This document shows, piece by piece, positions 1 to 6,200 of a stretch of 7,084 nucleotides of DNA (position 1 is its first letter; each line of letters starts with the position of its first letter). The notes beneath the pieces are model-generated. The model was not told where the DNA came from and ran no database searches. It worked only from the letters and a program-made list of their open reading frames with translations. The translations under genes and the position numbers were made by a program. This DNA comes from an uncultured Candidatus Altimarinota bacterium (GTDB lineage: Bacteria; Patescibacteriota; Gracilibacteria; BD1-5; UBA6164), in assembly GCA_938015605.1 (NCBI GenBank), contig CALLPO010000027.1, positions 1 to 7,084 of the forward strand, read 5' to 3'.

Positions 1-2197
1 TAATATAATTTCAAGATATGAAAAATTAAAGTGACACCCAGAGCTTGTAACATTGTATAGAACATTTGCACAAGATTGAATAACTATTGAAGATGGGAGA
101 AGAGTGTTTTCAAACTGATTAATTAGTGGAAAAATTGAAGACCATTTTTGAGAAAGTTTAGATAATCTTTTAGACATTTATATGCATTGGTTTTATTCTG
201 CAGCATGTAGTGAGGAGAATCTTCTTCTTATTAAAGAAAAAATTGATATATTATTTGAGTGAATTTCAGTTCTAAATGAGAATGCCATTGCTTTTACAAG
301 TCATAATTATAATCCAAAAAAGAATGTAAAATACTTAAAAGAAAGGTATTGAAATATTATTAATAATAAATTAAAAAAGAATCTTGAAAAAGAAATGTTT
401 GAGGATTTATTATGAAATAAGGTTAATAACTCTGAAATTATTGAAACAGTTAAGGATAAAAGATCAGATGATTTATCTTTCATTGAATCAACAGAAGAAC
501 CATGAAAATATAAAGATTTAACATTTGATGAGCTAAGTTGACATTCAACTTTAAAAAGAAAGAAATATTTTCTAGAAAATGTTCTTGAAGTTTCGAAAGA
601 TAAAAAAACCATTAAAAAGACTCATAAATTATTTGATGTTTTTACTCAAAATAGTGTAGAATATGATTCTTTTACTGATTTTTATGCAGATTATTACAAA
701 AAACATTGAAACACTAAAGCAGATTATGATAATTTATTTAAAGATGCAATTGAGTTGATTGAGAATTGAGGTACTACATTACAATTCTTTGAAGAAAGTA
801 AAATTCCATATGAACAAATTCTTGTAGGGTGGTTTAGATATACTCTTATGTATAAGAAGTATCATGTTGAATGAGAGAGTAAAGAAGACGTAAATAATAA
901 AATTAAAGAAGAATTTGATGCTGTCTATTGAAATTCACACTTAATTATGTCATATTTAGATAAAGATATTATTGAAAAAAATAATATTCAAATAATATCT
1001 GGAAATATCAATAATAGTCATGTTTGAGATATTAAATATATGTCTGAAAAATGGGATAAATGACATTCTAAAAGATGGAAAAATCTGAAAAACATACGTG
1101 AATTTTGATATGAAAGAGAAATAGATTGAGAAGTAATGGCTGTTAAATTTAACAGTATTGAATGATTATATCTTCCACAAGACAAAGAAAAATGAGAAGT
1201 GAGCTTTGATGAAATACTAAAATTTAATGAATGATTTTTAGATTTTTGTAATTTAGATTTACAAAAAGAAAGTATTCCAGAAAAATATCAAAAGTATAGA
1301 AGGATATTAACTGAGAATTGAATAGATGTTATGAATGACAATATTATTACTAACTTAAGGAAATTTTACAAATATACACTATCTTTACATGAACCTGTTC
1401 AAAAAATGTATGAGGATGCTATAGAAAATAGAGAGTTTTTGGAAGAATTACAAGCAATACTACATGAAGCTTGAATTAAAATAACAATCTGATGAAGTAA
1501 ATCAGCTTACAGAACTTTCCAAAAATGAGTATGTGATTACAATGGAGATATTAGAAGATTACAAGATCTGTTAAGATGAAGAAATGTAGAAATAGACTAC
1601 CTAGATTCTGTAGAAAATGTTTCAAAAGTGATTGAAATCCTCTATACTAATCCAAAGTTAAAGAAACAGATTCTTCAAGTACTTATATGAGATAATACAT
1701 GAAACCCAAGTGAAAAATCTGAGAAACCTACCTGATATAGAGATTTATGATTAGATATAAAATTAGCATCTTGAAATGTGGTAGAATTACAATTTCAGCT
1801 AAAATGAATATATGATTTTAAAGAAGATGGTCTAGATCCTTCAGATCTTGTTTATATTTTTAGAGAGAGTGAAATTAAACTTACAAAAAAGGAGTATATT
1901 ATTTTAGAGCAAAATGCAGAAAAAGAAGGTTTAAAAATACCATTTGAGTTTAAACAATTGTGTGGGGATAAGAATTATAAATTTAAATCATCAGTCCATG
2001 GTTATAGTACTGATAGTGATTGAAATCAAAATGAAAAAATTACTTCAACTTGGTTTTATGATATGTGGAGAGGAGTTAAGGATGCCGAACCTGAATATGT
2101 TAAGAAAATACAAAAAATGGAATCATTACCAAATTTGATAGCATGGTGAAAAGTAGTTCATAATTTATCAAAATCAATCTTTGATAAAAGTAATTAA
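1..2197 (+). CDS. Large protein with C-terminal RelA/SpoT-like nucleotidyltransferase domain (5'-partial)
   Basis: The gene enters from the left and reads in one frame (first whole codon at base 2) to TAA at 2195-2197, giving at least 731 residues with about 34 in-frame TGA codons read as Gly. Visible residues 1-490 are hydrophilic, rich in Lys, Glu and Asn, without an evident signal peptide or membrane segment, and I do not recognise them. Residues about 497-605 look like a RelA/SpoT synthetase-type fold. GGSKS followed by Y503 and R504 resembles the substrate-binding strand. LQDLLRGR at 521-527 has D522 at the usual metal-binding Asp position. GYRD at 578-581 matches the family GYRS motif, and VVELQ has E595 and Q597 in place of the EIQ motif. 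These assignments are pattern matches by eye. In the family this fold transfers pyrophosphate to GDP/GTP or, in toxic relatives, to ATP or tRNA ends. No HD hydrolase, TGS or ACT domain is visible after it, so it is not an ordinary long Rel protein. It is followed by a terminator hairpin. Confidence 0.6.
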
Positions 2198-2209
2198 TGT
2201 CACTTTTTC

Positions 2210-2237
2210 TTGTAAAAATAGTTATAAATAATATACT
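2210..2237 (+). promoter_or_regulatory. Candidate sigma-70-type promoter for the first SLH-like gene
   Basis: TTGTAA at 2210-2215 (4 of 6 to the -35 consensus) and TATACT at 2232-2237 (5 of 6 to the -10 consensus) are separated by 16 bp. This predicts a start near 2244 and a 5' UTR of roughly 37 nt. It overlaps the left arm and loop of the terminator hairpin of the upstream gene. The same -10 and spacer occur before lexA, which supports it; AT-rich DNA gives such matches easily. Confidence 0.4.
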
Positions 2238-2268
2238 TAATTGTAAGTGAATTTTATAACTATTTTTT
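2214..2268 (+). terminator. Terminator hairpin after the RelA/SpoT-like gene
   Basis: Bases 2214-2228 (AAAAATAGTTATAAA) pair perfectly with 2253-2267, a 15-bp stem ending in a run of T. The 24-nt interval holds a second small hairpin, ACTTA (2235-2239) with TAAGT (2244-2248). The stem is nearly all A-T. Its position 17 nt after the stop codon and its T-rich 3' arm argue for an intrinsic terminator. Confidence 0.6.
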
Positions 2269-2280
2269 AATTGATATATT

Positions 2281-2859
2281 ATGAAAAAAATATTTTCCCT
2301 AGCTTTAGTAATAACATTTTTATTGAGTATTAGCTGAGCTTGAGCTTATACTCAAAATGAAAAATTAGCAGCAGACTTTTTGTCTTATAAAGATATTATT
2401 GTTGCTCAAGAAGAAGCAAATAAATATGAATTAGATAAAGAAATTACTAGGAGAGAAATGTGAAAGGTGACATTAAAACTTTCTGGTCTTAATGTTTGAA
2501 CTAGTTGTACTGGAATGTTTACTGATCTAAATTCAAATGATTGGGGATGTAAATATGCTGAATTAGGTGTTAATAAATGATTTTTTGCAAAGAATGAAAG
2601 TTTTAATGCAGGGAGTAGTATTTCAAAAATTGAAGCTCTAAAAATGGTAATGAAGGGAACTGGTGTTGAAAAAGATGAGACAGATGATTGGAGGGAATGA
2701 TATGTAACTGCTGCTGTTAAATTTGGTCTACTTGAAGGGAGTTTTTCAGATTATGATACTCTTGCAACAAGATGATGGATTTTTATAATGGCCCAACATG
2801 CTATTGAATATGGTGAGGATGAAGATATTAAACTTATTGAAGACTTATTAAATATATAA
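2281..2859 (+). CDS. Exported SLH-like domain protein, copy 1
   Basis: This 192-residue protein begins with a typical Sec signal peptide: MKK, a hydrophobic stretch at 4-18 and a small-residue cleavage site AGA before Tyr23. The mature part resembles S-layer homology repeats. ITRREMGKV at 55-63 matches the start of an SLH repeat, and FTDLNSNDWGCKYAELGVNKG at 80-100 the F-x-D...W...Y...G core. A second weaker repeat follows (SISKIEALKMVM). Cys76 and Cys90 flank the core and could form a disulfide after export. TRGWIF at 163-168 marks a conserved C-terminal block. SLH domains usually anchor proteins non-covalently to cell-wall polymers; a surface role is inferred. It is paralogous to the 3213-3812 gene. 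Eight in-frame TGA codons are read as Gly. The start is fixed by the signal peptide. aroQ begins 3 nt after its stop, so the two are probably co-transcribed. Confidence 0.82.
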
Positions 2860-2862
2860 AAT

Positions 2863-3132
2863 ATGAATTTAGACGAATTATTAACAAGCTTTAGAAACCA
2901 AATTGATACAATTGATGAAGAGATAATTTATTTGTTATCAAGGAGGTTTGAATTAGTGAAACAAATTGGAAAGATTAAAAAAGATTTATGAGAAGAAGCA
3001 CTTCAACCAAAGAGATGGGGAGAAGTTATAGAAAATCTTTATAGTGAAGCTGATGATAAATGAGTGAGTAGGGAAATAGTAAAAGAGATATGGAACTCAA
3101 TTCATGATGAAGCTTTAAGAATTGAAAAATAG
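2863..3132 (+). CDS. aroQ: Chorismate mutase, AroQ class, single-domain
   Basis: This 89-residue all-helical protein has the AroQ layout: FRNQIDTIDEEIIYLLSRR followed by LVKQIGKIKK, then PKRWGEV. It aligns without gaps to the start of the chorismate mutase domain of the E. coli P-protein. Arg11, Arg28, Lys39 and Arg51 sit exactly at the catalytic positions. In E. coli numbering, position 48 is Gln rather than Asp, 52 is Trp rather than Glu, and 88 is Glu rather than Gln (Glu occurs there in the yeast enzyme). The family converts chorismate to prephenate for Phe/Tyr synthesis; the related PchB-type isochorismate-pyruvate lyase cannot be excluded. There is no signal peptide, so it should be cytosolic, unlike the exported genes on both sides. 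It starts 3 nt after the first SLH-like gene and has no promoter of its own that I see. It ends with TAG, and a terminator follows. Two internal TGA codons (Gly43, Gly67) would truncate it under the standard code. Confidence 0.85.
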
Positions 3133-3160
3133 TTTTTATCCATAGTTATTTGTCTTCAGA

Positions 3161-3198
3161 AATAAAGTATAGTACACTTGTATTATACTTTATTTTTT
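3161..3198 (+). terminator. Terminator hairpin after aroQ
   Basis: AATAAAGTATA at 3161-3171 pairs perfectly with TATACTTTATT at 3184-3194 around a 12-nt loop and runs into a T tract ending at 3198. It lies 28 nt after the aroQ stop and closes the SLH-aroQ transcript. The hairpin is only 15 nt upstream of the next start codon. Confidence 0.65.
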
Positions 3199-3206
3199 AT
3201 TATAAA
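3178..3206 (+). promoter_or_regulatory. Weak candidate promoter for the second SLH-like gene
   Basis: TTGTAT (3178-3183) and TATAAA (3201-3206) are 17 bp apart and lie within and just after the preceding terminator. The implied start would fall at or next to the ATG at 3213, giving a leaderless or nearly leaderless mRNA. The -35 match is only 3 of 6. An alternative -10, TATACT at 3184-3189, lacks a -35. Confidence 0.25.
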
Positions 3207-3212
3207 ACTATT

Positions 3213-3812
3213 ATGAATTTACCAAAACTTACTGCAATTGGACTATTACTTGTTGCTACAATATCTACAACTTTTGCTTACACTTTGAAAGAAATTGAAG
3301 CAGCACAATATCTAGCTAATATTAATATTATTCAAGATCATGAGAATTTAGAAGATTTTCAACTGGGTTCTTTTATTACTAGAAAAGAAGTTCTTAAAAC
3401 AGTTGGGAAACTTTCAGCAGAGAAAATTGAAGATAAATGTGATGGAACATTTTTAGATGTTGATATAAATGACTGGGGATGTAAATATATTGAATTTGCA
3501 TACAGCAAATGAATTATTGTAAAAAATGATACATCTACTTTTAGACCAGAAGACCTTATTACAAAAACAGAAGCAGTTAAGCTTATTCTTAAAGTAAAGT
3601 GAGTTGAAAAAACAAGAATAACAACTAATTGGCAAGAGGATTATATGATTACTGCTTTTGAAAAATGAATTATTGAAGAACAATACAGTGATTTTGATAC
3701 TCATGCTACTAGAGGATGGATTTTTAAAATAGCAACAGAAGTGGTAAAACAAGATAGAGAGATGAAAATGAAAAATTGAGAATTTGATATCTATAGTGAT
3801 GAAGCTTTATAA
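3213..3812 (+). CDS. Exported SLH-like domain protein, copy 2
   Basis: This 199-residue protein has a Sec signal peptide (hydrophobic core at 6-18, cleavage expected after FA at 21-22, mature protein starting YT as in the paralogue). An SLH-like core follows: ITRKEVLKTVGKLS at 55-68, then FLDVDINDWGCKYIEFAYSKG at 80-100, then a second repeat-like stretch with FRPEDLITKTEAVKLIL. Cys76 and Cys90 occupy the same residue numbers as in the 2281-2859 protein, and the block ATRGWIF is shared near the C-terminus. The two are collinear duplicates, probably cell-surface proteins binding wall polymers; function is inferred only. The ATG at 3213 is chosen because it begins the signal peptide. The in-frame TTG at 3150 would add an unlikely hydrophobic extension and lies inside the region of the preceding terminator. 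Four in-frame TGA codons are read as Gly. Confidence 0.82.
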
Positions 3813-3836
3813 ATCTTATTATAAAGTTATCAAATC

Positions 3837-3870
3837 AATAAAAAGTATATTTAATATATACTTTTTATTT
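3837..3870 (+). terminator. Terminator hairpin after the second SLH-like gene
   Basis: AATAAAAAGTATAT (3837-3850) pairs perfectly with ATATACTTTTTATT (3856-3869) around a 5-nt loop. The T-rich 3' arm acts as the tail. Its last bases are shared with the -35 box of the lexA promoter. Confidence 0.65.
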
Positions 3871-3896
3871 GACATAAAAATCTATAAGTATATACT
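3869..3896 (+). promoter_or_regulatory. lexA promoter with overlapping palindrome (possible LexA operator)
   Basis: TTGACA at 3869-3874 is a perfect -35 box, and TATACT at 3891-3896 a 5-of-6 -10 box, 16 bp apart. This predicts a start near 3903 and a 5' UTR of about 30 nt. The perfect palindrome AGTATATACT (3887-3896) covers the -10 element. A second inverted repeat, AATATA-TTTTA-TATATT, lies at 3900-3916. LexA normally represses its own gene by binding such sites, but the operator sequence of this lineage is not known to me. Confidence 0.6.
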
Positions 3897-3931
3897 CTTA
3901 ATATATTTTATATATTAATTCACACACGAAT

Positions 3932-4564
3932 ATGCTTACAGAAAAACAAGAGTGAGTGTTACACACAATTACAGAATTTATATCAAGATATGGGAAATCT
4001 CCTACAATTGAAGAGCTTAAAAATATTTTAGGTCAGAAGTCAAAAAGGGGAGTAGTACAATACTTAGAATCATTAGAAAAAAAATGATTCATTACTAGGT
4101 GAAGCGGTTTTAGATCAATAAGATTAGGAAACTGAGTTGGTTTTCAACAAATGCTTTCAATACCAATTCTTGGTTATGCTAATGCTGGAACACCTCTTGA
4201 AAATGCACAAGAATCTAATCTTGGAGTATTACCTGTTTCAAAATGAGTAGTAAAGTGAGATGAAAAAGATTACTTTATTCTAAAAGTTGAAGGTACTTCT
4301 ATGAATGACTGTGAAGTAAACTGAAAAATTATTGAAAATGGGAGTTATATTCTTGTAAATAAAAAAGAAATAAATACAAATTCAAGAGATGCATTTTTGT
4401 TTATTGTTGATTGAGCTGCTACTATTAAAATTCCTAAAACTGAAGGAGAGAGTTTATATCTTACTCCAAAATCTAAAGATGAATATCATAAACCTATAAT
4501 TTTATCATCTTCTGATAATGTTATTGTTAATTGAAAAGTAGTTGATGTGTTCAATTTTGATTAA
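3932..4564 (+). CDS. lexA: LexA repressor, S24-family self-cleaving SOS regulator
   Basis: The 210-residue protein has both LexA domains. Residues 1-65 form a winged helix-turn-helix: KQEGVLHTITEFISRYGKSP, then the recognition helix region with SKRGVVQYLESLEKKGFI, then GFRSIRL. Residues about 75-210 are the S24 peptidase-like domain. YANAGTP gives the Ala85-Gly86 scissile bond, VEGTSM the nucleophile Ser123, and ATIKI the general base Lys166; all three are intact. In the family, RecA filaments on damaged DNA stimulate self-cleavage and derepress the SOS genes. The length is close to E. coli LexA (202 aa). A phage CI-type repressor is less likely because the N-terminal domain is the LexA winged type and no phage genes surround it. 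The gene has its own strong promoter and is closed by the hairpin at 4580-4622. Nine in-frame TGA codons are read as Gly. Confidence 0.93.
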
Positions 4565-4579
4565 AGTGGAAAATAGTTA

Positions 4580-4622
4580 AGAATAAAAAAAGATAGAGAA
4601 ATTCTCTATCTTTTTTTATTCT
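4580..4622. terminator. Bidirectional terminator between convergent lexA and ppk2
   Basis: Bases 4580-4600 and 4602-4622 form a perfect 21-bp inverted repeat with a single central base (so the real loop opens a few pairs). One arm carries seven A and the other seven T next to the GATAGAGAA core, so each strand ends in a U tract. It lies 15 nt after the lexA stop and 4 nt after the ppk2 stop on the other strand, the expected site for a shared terminator. Confidence 0.9.
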
Positions 4623-4626
4623 GCTA

Positions 4627-5790
4627 TTATGCAAAAAGGTTTTCTTTTGTATTGATTTCACTAGCCAATGCCTTAGCTTTTTCTTCACCTGTTAATACAA
4701 TTCCATCTTCTAGTTTGAGTTCATCTTTAGAAATTTTTCCTGGATAATCAAACTGATTCAATACATGTTTAATTGCATTAATTCTTGCTTTCTTCTTATC
4801 ATCTGAATTTACAATAGTCCAAGGAGCATGTTTAGAATGAGTTTTGCTTAAATTTTTATATTCAGCAAGTGTATACTTATCCCAAAGTTGTTGAGAATAT
4901 TGATCAATTGGAGACAGTTTAAACTGTTTCAATGGATTTATTCTTCTATCCTCAAATCTAGCTGCTTGTTCTGATTTATTTACTGAAAAGTAGAATTTTA
5001 CAATTGTAGTTCCTGATTCATGAAGCATTTTTTCAAAATGAGGTACATCATGTATAAAAGTTTTATAATCATTTTCTCATACAAAACCCATAACTGGTTC
5101 TACTCACCCTCTATTATACCAACTTCTATCAAACATAGCAATTTCTCCTCCTGATGGAAGGTGTTTAACATATCTTTGGAAATACCATTGAGTTTGTTCT
5201 TCTTCAGTTGGTTTGTTTAGAGCAACAACTCTTGCTCATCTAGCATTCAGGTATTCAGTAAATCTTTTGATTGTACCTCATTTACCAGCAGCATCTCTTC
5301 CTTCAAATATTATAAGAAGTTTTTCACCACTCTTTTTAATATGTTTTTGAAGCTTAAGTAATTCTACTTGTAGTTTTACTAATTCTTTTTCATATTTTAT
5401 TTTTTTCTTTTTAATACAAGTTCTTTTGTATTTTTTTCTTTTTTCTTCTGGAATTTCAGAACATTTTTGGTATCTGTCTTCCACTTTTTTTACAACATCT
5501 ACAAGTTCTATTTTTTCTTGAGATGATTCAATTTCTTCAATTGTTACTTCAAGTCTTTTAAGAACAGCCTTAATTTCTTTGAATTCAGCTTTTGTATCTT
5601 TGTAGTTTTTTTTCTTTTTATTGTCCTTAAGTGATTTTTCAAGTTTGTTTCTTAAAACTCTTAAGTTATCAATATTTTTTTCTTCGAGAAGTTCATTGTA
5701 TAGTTTTTCAATCTCTTCTTTAAACTTTCTGATTGTCTCAGAGTTTAACTTTATCTTTTTATTAAAGATTTCATAAAATAAGGTAGGCAT
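4627..5790 (-). CDS. ppk2: Polyphosphate kinase 2 with coiled-coil N-terminal extension
   Basis: The 387-residue product contains a complete PPK2 domain from about residue 130. KIKYEKELVKLQVELLKLQ is the usual entry helix. FEGRDAAGKGG at 162-172 is Walker A with Lys170. WYFQRYVKHLP follows at 202-212. FDRSWYNR at 220-227 is Walker B, and VEPVMGF continues the family pattern. The lid and C-terminal region include SPIDQYS and HAPWTIVNSDDKKKAR. PPK2 enzymes use inorganic polyphosphate to phosphorylate nucleotides, typically GDP or ADP; class I single-domain activity is inferred. Residues 1-129 are an unusual Lys/Glu-rich predicted coiled coil, longer than the short N-terminus I expect in the family. 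The ATG at 5788-5790 is the only plausible start in the open frame. Four in-frame TGA codons are read as Gly, including Gly171 of the Walker loop, Gly185, one Gly in the GGV stretch after Walker B, and Gly238. Under the standard code it would look like two separate fragments. Confidence 0.93.
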
Positions 5791-5853
5791 TTTTATATTT
5801 TTTCTTATTTAACTAAAATGTGGTTGTGGTTGTTTCTTCTCAAGTACTAATAT

Positions 5854-5883
5854 ATTCTAACATATAGAAATATGAATTGTCAA
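5854..5883 (-). promoter_or_regulatory. ppk2 promoter
   Basis: On the minus strand, TTGACA (5883-5878) is a perfect -35 box. It is followed after 18 bp by TAGAAT (5859-5854), 5 of 6 to the -10 consensus, and preceded by TGT, an extended -10 element. The predicted start is near 5847, leaving a 5' UTR of about 57 nt that contains an ACAACC-repeat stretch and no Shine-Dalgarno sequence. Confidence 0.6.
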
Positions 5884-5967
5884 GAAATAGCGAAGATTTC
5901 TTTCTAATTAAATAGAATAAATGTCAATAGTGGCTTTTTTATGCTAAAAATTAATTATCTTTTTAGT

Positions 5968-5995
5968 TTGATTTTTCTTTAAAAATACTTATTAT
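5968..5995 (+). promoter_or_regulatory. aspS leader promoter
   Basis: TTGATT (5968-5973, 4 of 6) and TATTAT (5990-5995, 5 of 6) are separated by 16 bp and predict transcription starting at about 6001-6003. That is just where the structured leader begins, about 200 nt before the aspS start codon. Confidence 0.5.
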
Positions 5996-6000
5996 CTTTC

Positions 6001-6155
6001 AAAGCATTTGAACAGCAAACAACTGTGAGCTCAAGGAAGAACAGACATTAGTCTTATTAGAACCTTGCAAAGTCGAAATACTTTGTTAAAAAAATATCAA
6101 ATTAAGAACTTTCATTCGGTGGCACCTTTCATTTCAATTACAGAAATGAACCGAA
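6001..6155 (+). ncRNA. Candidate T-box (tRNA-sensing) leader RNA of aspS
   Basis: Helix A1 TTCGG (6115-6119) pairs with CCGAA (6151-6155). It is followed by the bulge TGGCACC (6120-6126), which with the preceding bases gives GGTGGCACC and fits the T-box consensus GGTGGNACC. Helix A2 TTCATTTC (6128-6135) pairs with GAAATGAA (6143-6150) around a 7-nt loop. This is the T-box antiterminator plan. The base after TGG is C, matching discriminator G73 of tRNA-Asp or tRNA-Asn. Upstream are hairpins ACAG/CTGT (6012-6026, 7-nt loop), CAAGG/CCTTG (6032-6067) with an inner AAGA/TCTT, and CAAAGT/ACTTTG (6068-6085, perhaps Stem III). The only Asp codon before the T-box, GAC at 6044-6046 followed by A, lies in the apical loop of the second hairpin. 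The upstream part is shorter than a canonical Stem I, and the specifier assignment is tentative. In the family, uncharged tRNA pairs with the bulge and favours readthrough into the synthetase gene. Confidence 0.62.
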
Positions 6156-6180
6156 AGTACAAAATTTTTTGTACTTTTTT
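6154..6180 (+). terminator. Intrinsic terminator in the aspS leader (attenuator)
   Basis: AAAGTACAAAA (6154-6164) pairs with TTTTGTACTTT (6167-6177) and runs into a T tract to 6180. It stands 20 nt before the aspS ATG and after the aspS promoter, so it would block aspS unless regulated. It shares bases 6154-6155 with antiterminator helix A1, so the two structures compete only at their bases, a smaller overlap than in textbook T-boxes. Confidence 0.7.
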
Positions 6181-6200
6181 ATTTAGTTAAAATATAAACC

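Larger units (their letters stand above)
5791..6200. other. Divergent intergenic region between ppk2 and aspS
   Basis: These 410 bases contain no coding region that I can support. The left part holds the ppk2 promoter and its 5' UTR (complement). The right part holds the aspS promoter, structured leader and terminator. Between the promoters, about 5903-5967, I see only AT-rich sequence, including a TTAATTA stretch and a spare TTGACA on the minus strand (5922-5927) without a good -10. The short hairpin AAGAAAT (5882-5888) with ATTTCTT (5896-5902) touches the ppk2 -35 box and could be an operator, but it has no known match. Confidence 0.6.

Noticed and set aside
307..612. Open frame on the minus strand, 101 codons, Phe/Ser-rich
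   Set aside because: It lies wholly antisense to the continuous plus-strand code-25 gene (1-2197) and its composition is the reverse of Lys/Glu-rich codons; no start signals.
1944..2138. Plus-strand open frame starting with TTG inside the first gene
   Set aside because: It is another frame of the RelA/SpoT-like gene, whose own frame reads through to 2197 once TGA is Gly.
1..2197. A degraded pseudogene full of stop codons
   Set aside because: Only TGA interrupts it, no TAA or TAG for over 730 codons, and the TGAs fit glycine; the same holds for intact conserved genes in the window.
2863..3132. Secreted AroQ-gamma type chorismate mutase, suggested by its exported neighbours
   Set aside because: The protein begins directly with the catalytic helix and has no signal peptide.
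3150..3212. Upstream TTG start adding 21 residues to the second SLH-like protein
   Set aside because: The segment overlaps the terminator hairpin, and the ATG at 3213 begins a normal signal peptide matching the paralogue.
3453..3752. Minus-strand open frame, Phe/Ser/Asn-rich, opposite the second SLH-like gene
   Set aside because: It is antisense to a gene with a clear signal peptide and paralogue; no supporting motif.
4627..5790. PPK2 split into two genes or frameshifted
   Set aside because: The two fragments are in one frame, joined by in-frame TGA at conserved glycines; the PPK2 motifs are complete.
5791..6200. tRNA gene, CRISPR array or mobile element in the intergenic region
   Set aside because: No cloverleaf with a T-arm GTTC, no regularly spaced direct repeats, and no transposase or terminal inverted repeats are visible.
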